Source: Euperipatoides rowelli
Lineage: Eukaryota; Onychophora; Udeonychophora; Euonychophora; Peripatopsidae
Assembly: GCA_003024985.2 (NCBI GenBank)
Contig: PXIH01S0017341.1
DNA length: 10,989 nt
Reading direction: 5' to 3' (one strand)
Shown one piece after another: positions 6,317 through 10,989 of this stretch. The number at the start of each line of letters is the position of its first letter. Within the stretch, counting starts at the first letter, position 1. Below the pieces are notes generated by a model, which had not been told where the DNA came from, did not search any database, and saw only the letters and a list, made by a program, of their open reading frames with translations. Made by a program: the position numbers and the translations under genes.

Positions 6317-7738
6317 GTATGCATTTTTTTTTTAATTTTTAAATATTATTTCTCTTCTTTAAAATATAATATGTGCGCGTGTGTGTAGGTTGCAATATTA
6401 ATAATCTTGCTTGAATATTTTTATAATAGTAGAGTGCGTGGTTTGAGAAATAGCTTAATTATTATGATTAAAAGTTGTTTTCACTGGAAACTATTGTATA
6501 TAGTTTATTTATATTTGAGCTTGGTATGTGTTGATTCTTAAAGTATGAAAAACTATTATTTACAGCTATCTGAGTGTGTGTGTGTATGAGAGAGATAAAT
6601 TAGTGTACTTATGTTATGGTAGAGTATTTTTATACATTTAAAGAAAAAAAAAGTTCATGCCATTAAAACTATAGATAGCAGAGCGGATTTTAAAATATCG
6701 AGCGCAGTGAAAGATTGCTCCCAATTATTAATGCTAAAACACCGCGCCCTTAGCTTTTTTTTTTTGTGTGTGTAAAATTTATTGTTTATTTTGCCATTTA
6801 TAGTAATATTGCTTTTATTTTTTTAATAAGTTTTTTTTAGCACAAACAACATAGTTTTCTAATGAATCTGATAAATCCCAAACTTGCCGCAAAGTTTGAC
6901 GTAACCTAAAGTTGCTTTTTGTTGTGTTTTTTTTTTTTTTTAAATTAACTACCGTAATTGCAGTTACTCTAAATACAAAATAACTTGTTATAGTTACGTT
7001 ACTAATTTTATAAAGTAACATGTTACAATTTAGGGGCTTAGTGAGAAAATTATTATTTTGATAAGCTTTTTTTTTTTTTTTTTGGTGGGATGGGTTCAGA
7101 CCTAATAGCACAAAGTAATTAAAATTAGTTGACTTTTTTTCCAATGTGGTTAAATGAAGGAATTAATTACAAAACTTTTAAGTTGTCATTTTTTGTTAAT
7201 TAATTTATAATTAATAATATTATTAAATTATTATTATATTGCATTTTATTTCTGAAGAAAAATATGTACATTGTACATTAACACAAATTAAAAATTCCCC
7301 CATCCCCCTTCCTTCCTTCTGAAAAATTTCTATGAATGTCTTGCTTAAAATTTTCTTCTTTACAAATATTTTGTTTGTTAGGTTACACTAGTAATGCGTA
7401 TTTTTTTTTTTATTGGCAAATTGTTACCTAGGTCAACCTTCAGACTTTTGAAATATTATTTAAACATCTATGAAACTCTTTATAGGGTGTGTATTTTAAC
7501 TTTTTAAGTTCACTTTTTGAACAAAAATCGGATGATTTATAATAATGTTAGATTTTTTTGTGAGCCAAACCATATATAAAAAGGATCAATATAACATCGA
7601 AAAACAATTTAGAAAATTCTCTAAATAATATTACAGTAATGGTTTTAAACCATAAAAACATTAGAGCTTAGAAACGTGGCCCAATAAGTGACATTTTCAA
7701 AATACAGTAGATAGCAGCCTTATTTTTTTTTATTACTT
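6317..7738 (+). other. presumed intron of the bHLH gene (first part)
   Basis: It begins with the strong donor GTATGC and contains AT-rich sequence, long T-runs and short GT microsatellites (about 6371-6388 and 6573-6585). A 109-codon minus-strand frame at 6815-7144 is made largely of Lys/Asn/Phe strings from T-runs and is not considered a gene. No PAS-encoding exon is visible here or later in the window, so the intron probably runs past the right edge. Confidence 0.5.
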
Positions 7739-7918
7739 ACAGTTTTAACCTTACCATAATTCTGAATCTTAACTCCTACTATGTAATTAACCCACTATTT
7801 CCCAACTCGATGATAATCAACAGTCTTAACCTTACCATAATTCTGAACCCTATGTCCTATTACGTATTAAACCCACTATGCCCTAACCCTAATGGTGAAA
7901 TAATCTTTTTTTTTATCG
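7739..7918 (+). repeat. dispersed repeat, copies C and D in tandem
   Basis: ACAGTTTTAACCTTACCATA at 7739 and ACAGTCTTAACCTTACCATA at 7820 start two units 81 bases apart, each continuing ATTCTGAA, then CCTA, then TTAA-type sequence and CCCACTAT. Copy D goes on to CCCTAACCCTAATGGTGAAA and TAATCTTTTT, matching the middle of copies A and B near 4617 and 4773. No coding function; the 119-codon open frame across it is a shadow that also runs through the MITE. Confidence 0.65.
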
Positions 7919-7989
7919 GAGAACTTCACAGTGAAGAAACAAAACATTATTCTTATGACTGTATTAAGTTTGAATTACCTCCAAATATA

Positions 7990-8148
7990 CAGTACCGCAG
8001 TGCCGTAGCCAGAATTTTTTTTCGGGGGGATATTGATATATATACTGTATATTTATATAAATATAGGCTATATACAGTATATAATAAAAATATTTCGGAG
8101 GGGGTTTCAACCCCCACATCCCCCCCTGGCTACGGCCCTGTAGTATCG
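7990..8148. mobile_element. complete hAT MITE, 143 bp, with 8-bp target duplication
   Basis: The ends are CAGTGCCGTAGCCAG (7998) and, inverted, CAGGGCCGTAGCCAG (ending 8140), the CAG-starting ends typical of non-autonomous hAT elements. The arms are inverted for most of their length and meet near 8069 in an AT-rich centre containing TATACTGTATAT and its partner TATACAGTATAT. The flanking octamers cagtaccg (7990-7997) and tagtatcg (8141-8148) match at 6 of 8 positions, both differences being C/T. No coding capacity. Confidence 0.8.
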
Positions 8149-8830
8149 TACCACAAAGCAGAAATATAGGCTACAGATCTTTTAACCAATAAGAATTAAA
8201 TTGACAGATACTGTACCTTTTAAATTGTTAGAGACTAAATTTTTATAAAATTAAATGCAAAATCTTAATTTATTTGTCTATTTTTTTCTTCTCTCTAATA
8301 ATAAAAAGGAAAAAAAAATTCTCTGATTTGTATCTCTAGCTCTTTTGTTATTTTTATTTAGATATTTTTTTGTTTCTGTTTGTTTTGCTTTAATTTCTGT
8401 ATTTTGTCTGTTTTTTTTTTTGTATTCTGTCTTTGAGTTTTGTTTGGATGCTATGAATATTTAAATTTGCTATTATCTAAAAGTCTTTATTTTTTTTTAA
8501 CTCTATGGGTTATCCTATTTCAATTTTTGACAATAGAGGGCTTAAAATTTTCTAATGATAAAAAGGAAAGGGTGAATGGATAGTAGGTAGATTATGGGTT
8601 ATTATATAAGGGAATGGGGGGGGGGGGTGAGGGAGGTTTGGTTAGTGGAGAACATTCCTAGTGAATGACCACAGAAGATAAGGGAAACCCACGACATCAT
8701 CGCATAGGGAAGAAAAGGTTTTGATATGAAAACGAAGTTATACTAACTTATACTGTATACAATTTATTTGAAAGGAGGAAAATTAGGATATACAGTATTG
8801 ATTAATTGGTTTGTTTGTTTTGAGGGAGTG
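8149..8830. other. non-coding stretch, nothing recognised
   Basis: AT-rich, then a more purine- and G-rich part from about 8560 with a G-run near 8616-8628. No gene, RNA or repeat family recognised. Confidence 0.5.
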
Positions 8831-8944
8831 ATGGGTGAAGATTATATTGGGGAACAGGAAGATAAAAGAGCAAGAAGGAATACGAGTGAAGATGTAGAGG
8901 TCATAGACAGTCAAGGTCAAATGAAATTAATGACTTCAGATTAA
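8831..8944 (+). CDS. unrecognised 37-codon open frame, very weak
   Basis: ATG 8831 opens a strongly charged peptide (MGEDYIGEQEDKRARRNTSE at the start) ending at TAA 8942-8944. The frame is also open upstream of the ATG. The charge comes partly from a purine-rich strand, which naturally yields Glu, Gly, Lys and Arg codons, so chance is a strong alternative. No family recognised, no splice sites clearly attached. Confidence 0.12.
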   Translation: MGEDYIGEQEDKRARRNTSEDVEVIDSQGQMKLMTSD

Positions 8945-9342
8945 AAAAGGTAAATGCATTCATTGAGATCTTAATCATATAATACTATTTTTACTGGAAT
9001 TATCATTCCCAACCTAGGAATGATTAAAAAAAAATAAGATTTTGATAAGCGCTTTTTTTCTACAAAATTTAATTTAAAATCTACATAATTACAGAATAAT
9101 TGTCACAGTTCCACACGTTTCGAGAGCCCTAAGGGCATATATCTGAGCTCCTATCATTCTCGTCAAAAATAATAATGATTTAAAAAACAATTACCATACC
9201 TGGGAACACGAACTACGTATTACTTAGCGCATAAAAGGGAGGCATATAGGAAGCTTATTGTATTTCATTTAAATAAATAAAACCCTGCCAGCGTTTTCCT
9301 CTGAAAAGTAAAATAAACAGTGTGTTCGATCCTGACTTCAAG

Positions 9343-9551
9343 AACGTGGGTTGCAATCTTTTGCATTACCTGTCCTATCACCTGCGACGATTTCAAAGAA
9401 CCACGATGAAAAACGTTCTGTTGAACGGTCAGAGTTAAAATCTATCATAAATGCATCATTTAAACATTTGGGAAAACTCAGGGTGATGGTCCAGTGTAGT
9501 TCTATAGAACTGAATGATCAACACGTAGCCTATACATTTTTGAGAAGACCG
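9343..9551 (+). CDS. candidate exon with strong splice donor, protein unrecognised
   Basis: An open frame, from after a TGA at 9333-9335, reaches a near-ideal donor, AGACCG|GTGAGTAAG, with GT at 9552-9553 in phase 0. Residues are mixed and protein-like, including SELKSIINASFKHLGKLRVM and VQCSSIELNDQHVAYTFLRR. A usable but pyrimidine-poor acceptor TGACTTCAAG ends at 9342. The only in-frame ATG is at 9486 (VMVQ). A CATAAAAGG sequence near 9231 could be a weak promoter element if this is a first exon. No domain is recognised and it does not resemble a PAS domain, so linkage to the bHLH gene is unproven. Confidence 0.35.
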
Positions 9552-10315
9552 GTGAGTAAGGAGAATAAAGTTTTAATAAACCCCCCTCCCCCTATCCATT
9601 GAGGATTAGTAGTCTAAGCTACTGAAAGTCGGTGTTTTAAATATTACAATTCTATATTGATAAATTATAATGATAAGCCTGAATTTGTTTTTATATTAAA
9701 AAAAAAAAAGTCTTAATTTGTAAAAAAAGAAAAAAATTCTGCTACTTTGGTGTCTATATGTTTGTACAAATTTATTTAAAATTGGATTTAGATTTTTAGG
9801 CCTAAAATATTGGTATTTTATACCGTATTTTATTTTATCAATTATTATTTTCATTTTTTTGTTGATCTATTATTGTTTGATAGTAAATAAAAATTAGGTA
9901 GGCTACTATTTATAATAATTACTGTAACAGTAAATATAGCCTACTGGTAGCCTAAACAGTATAATAAATATTTTTTTTTAAAAAAAAAAATCTATATAAC
10001 AACTTAAATTGGATTAATGCCAGTCATGTAAGTCAGTCAAAAATAGTTTGACGTTACTCATCTACTGCAATATAGTTTGACGTATTAATATCGGGATTTA
10101 CCGTATTTGCGACGTGACAGCCTGGTGATCGATGTTAACTGGAAGACCTAATTATTCTAATCTTATTGACCTACAGTAATATAGTGCAAATTTATTGATG
10201 ACGTGTATAATTGTCTATTGATTGCACTATCATAGCATTTTATTTCATTCATCATTTCATATCTGTTGATTCTCTTCCAATAAATAATGACTGCTACATA
10301 AAAAAAAATACACAT
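9552..10315. other. AT-rich non-coding stretch with one small inverted repeat
   Basis: No gene seen. At 9898-9944 an imperfect hairpin pairs GTAGGCTACTATTTA with TAAATATAGCCTAC around a perfect inner TTACTGTAACAGTAA. Long A and T runs surround 9967-9990. Confidence 0.5.
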
Positions 10316-10989
10316 TTTGCTTAATTTGAGTGGTATGAGTTTCAGATCCTGTTAAGACATACCTAAAGTTGGACCCCAATCTTCAGGGGAGGGGGGAGTT
10401 CCTAGTTGAAAAAAAATGATTAAACCTATTTTGCTTTATTTCCTAATGAAAATCACTTTTCAGTAATTAAACAGGAAATTGTTTGGTGGATGAGATACAG
10501 ATGTCGTTAAGGCATACCTAAATTTCAGGCAAAATGTTGGGGGGGGGGGGCAGACATATGTGTTGGCCCCTACATGTAAAAATGTATAAAACCAATTTTA
10601 CTTACATTAATTTCCTATTAAAAAAACACTTTTCAGTAAATAAACAGGGAATTGTTTGGTGGATGAGATACAGATGTCGTTAAGGCACACCTAAATTTCA
10701 GGCAAAATGTTGGAGGGGGGTGGCAGACATATGTGTTGGCAACTTGGCCCCTAATATGTAAAAATGTATAAAACCAATTTTACTTACACTTTTCAGTAAA
10801 TAAACAGGGAATTTGGAGTTAGACACAAATCTTGGTGGGGGGGGGGGGGGATGCAGAAATATGTCTTGGCCCGTACATGAAAAAAATAATTATAAACACT
10901 ATTTTGCTTAATATCAGTAATTAACCAGGGGAATTTTCAGGTAGATGAATTGAACATCCTGTTTACCTAAAGTTATTCCCAAATCTTGG
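10316..10989 (+). repeat. tandem repeat array, about 173-bp unit with internal G-run, open at window end
   Basis: Unit markers recur in order: ACAGGRAATTGTTTGGTGGA (10471 and 10644; shortened forms at 10804 and 10925), GTCGTTAAGGCAYACCTAAA, CAGGCAAAATGTTGG, a G-run, then CAGACATATGTGTTGGC and TAAAAATGTATAAAACCAAT. The two full units are spaced 173 bases; later units are shortened. G-runs occupy the same place in each unit (about 10386-10398, 10539-10550, 10712-10720 and 10834-10850). At least four partial or full units are present. No open frame is conserved; it is a minisatellite or satellite-like array. Confidence 0.85.

Noticed and set aside
6815-7144. 109-codon minus-strand frame
   Set aside because: Poly-Lys, Asn and Phe strings from T- and A-runs in the presumed intron; no domain.
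7810-8169. 119-codon plus-strand frame
   Set aside because: It runs through the dispersed repeat and the whole hAT MITE, so it is non-coding in origin.
9002-9024. Small hairpin ATCATTCC/GGAATGAT followed by an A-run, resembling a terminator
   Set aside because: Eight-base stem in a eukaryotic context with no transcript upstream; expected by chance in AT-rich DNA.
9321-9437. Alternative plus-one frame (VFDPDFKNVG...) across the candidate exon
   Set aside because: It closes with a stop at about 9437 well before the strong donor at 9552, whereas the chosen frame reaches the donor.

Overview
The window is AT-rich, intron- and repeat-rich nuclear DNA from an invertebrate animal. There is no prokaryotic gene organisation: no tight operons, no long open frames. 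Long A/T and G/C homopolymers, nested hAT-type DNA transposons, a tRNA-derived SINE and a tandem array fill most of it. The only securely recognisable host coding sequence is one exon of a bHLH-PAS transcription factor of the Dysfusion/NPAS4 class at about 6124-6316 (+). Its wording is closer to protostome Dysfusion than to vertebrate NPAS4, as far as can be recalled without a search. That favours an arthropod or lophotrochozoan, but the phylum cannot be fixed from this window.

Layout. 1-1041: AT-rich non-coding DNA with a G-run. 1050-2267: a 1.2-kb foldback hAT element with hAT-style ends, imperfect 8-bp target duplications, two inverted broken transposase fragments and a nested 194-bp foldback element. 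2527-2689: a perfect palindrome with 81-bp arms and a one-base centre. 2690-2854: a minus-strand tRNA-like SINE. 3121-3200: a short TGTCATA repeat. 3464-3939: two short unrecognised open frames. 4595-4950: two copies of a dispersed repeat, the second carrying two back-to-back perfect hairpins. 5225-5314: one end of a hAT-type element beside an unresolved base. 5633-6124: possible promoter elements. 6124-6316: the bHLH exon, followed by a strong donor site and a long presumed intron. 7739-7918: two more copies of the dispersed repeat. 7998-8140: a complete hAT MITE. 8831-8944 and 9343-9551: two weakly supported open frames, the second with an excellent splice donor. 10316-10989: a tandem array with G-runs, open at the window edge.

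Function. The bHLH exon would supply the DNA-binding and dimerisation helices of a PAS-family regulator. The PAS domains must lie on exons beyond this window, because no PAS-like sequence is visible downstream. Nothing here forms a multi-gene system. The most unusual content is structural: two near-perfect palindromes with loops of 1 to 3 bases, and a hAT element rebuilt as a giant inverted repeat.
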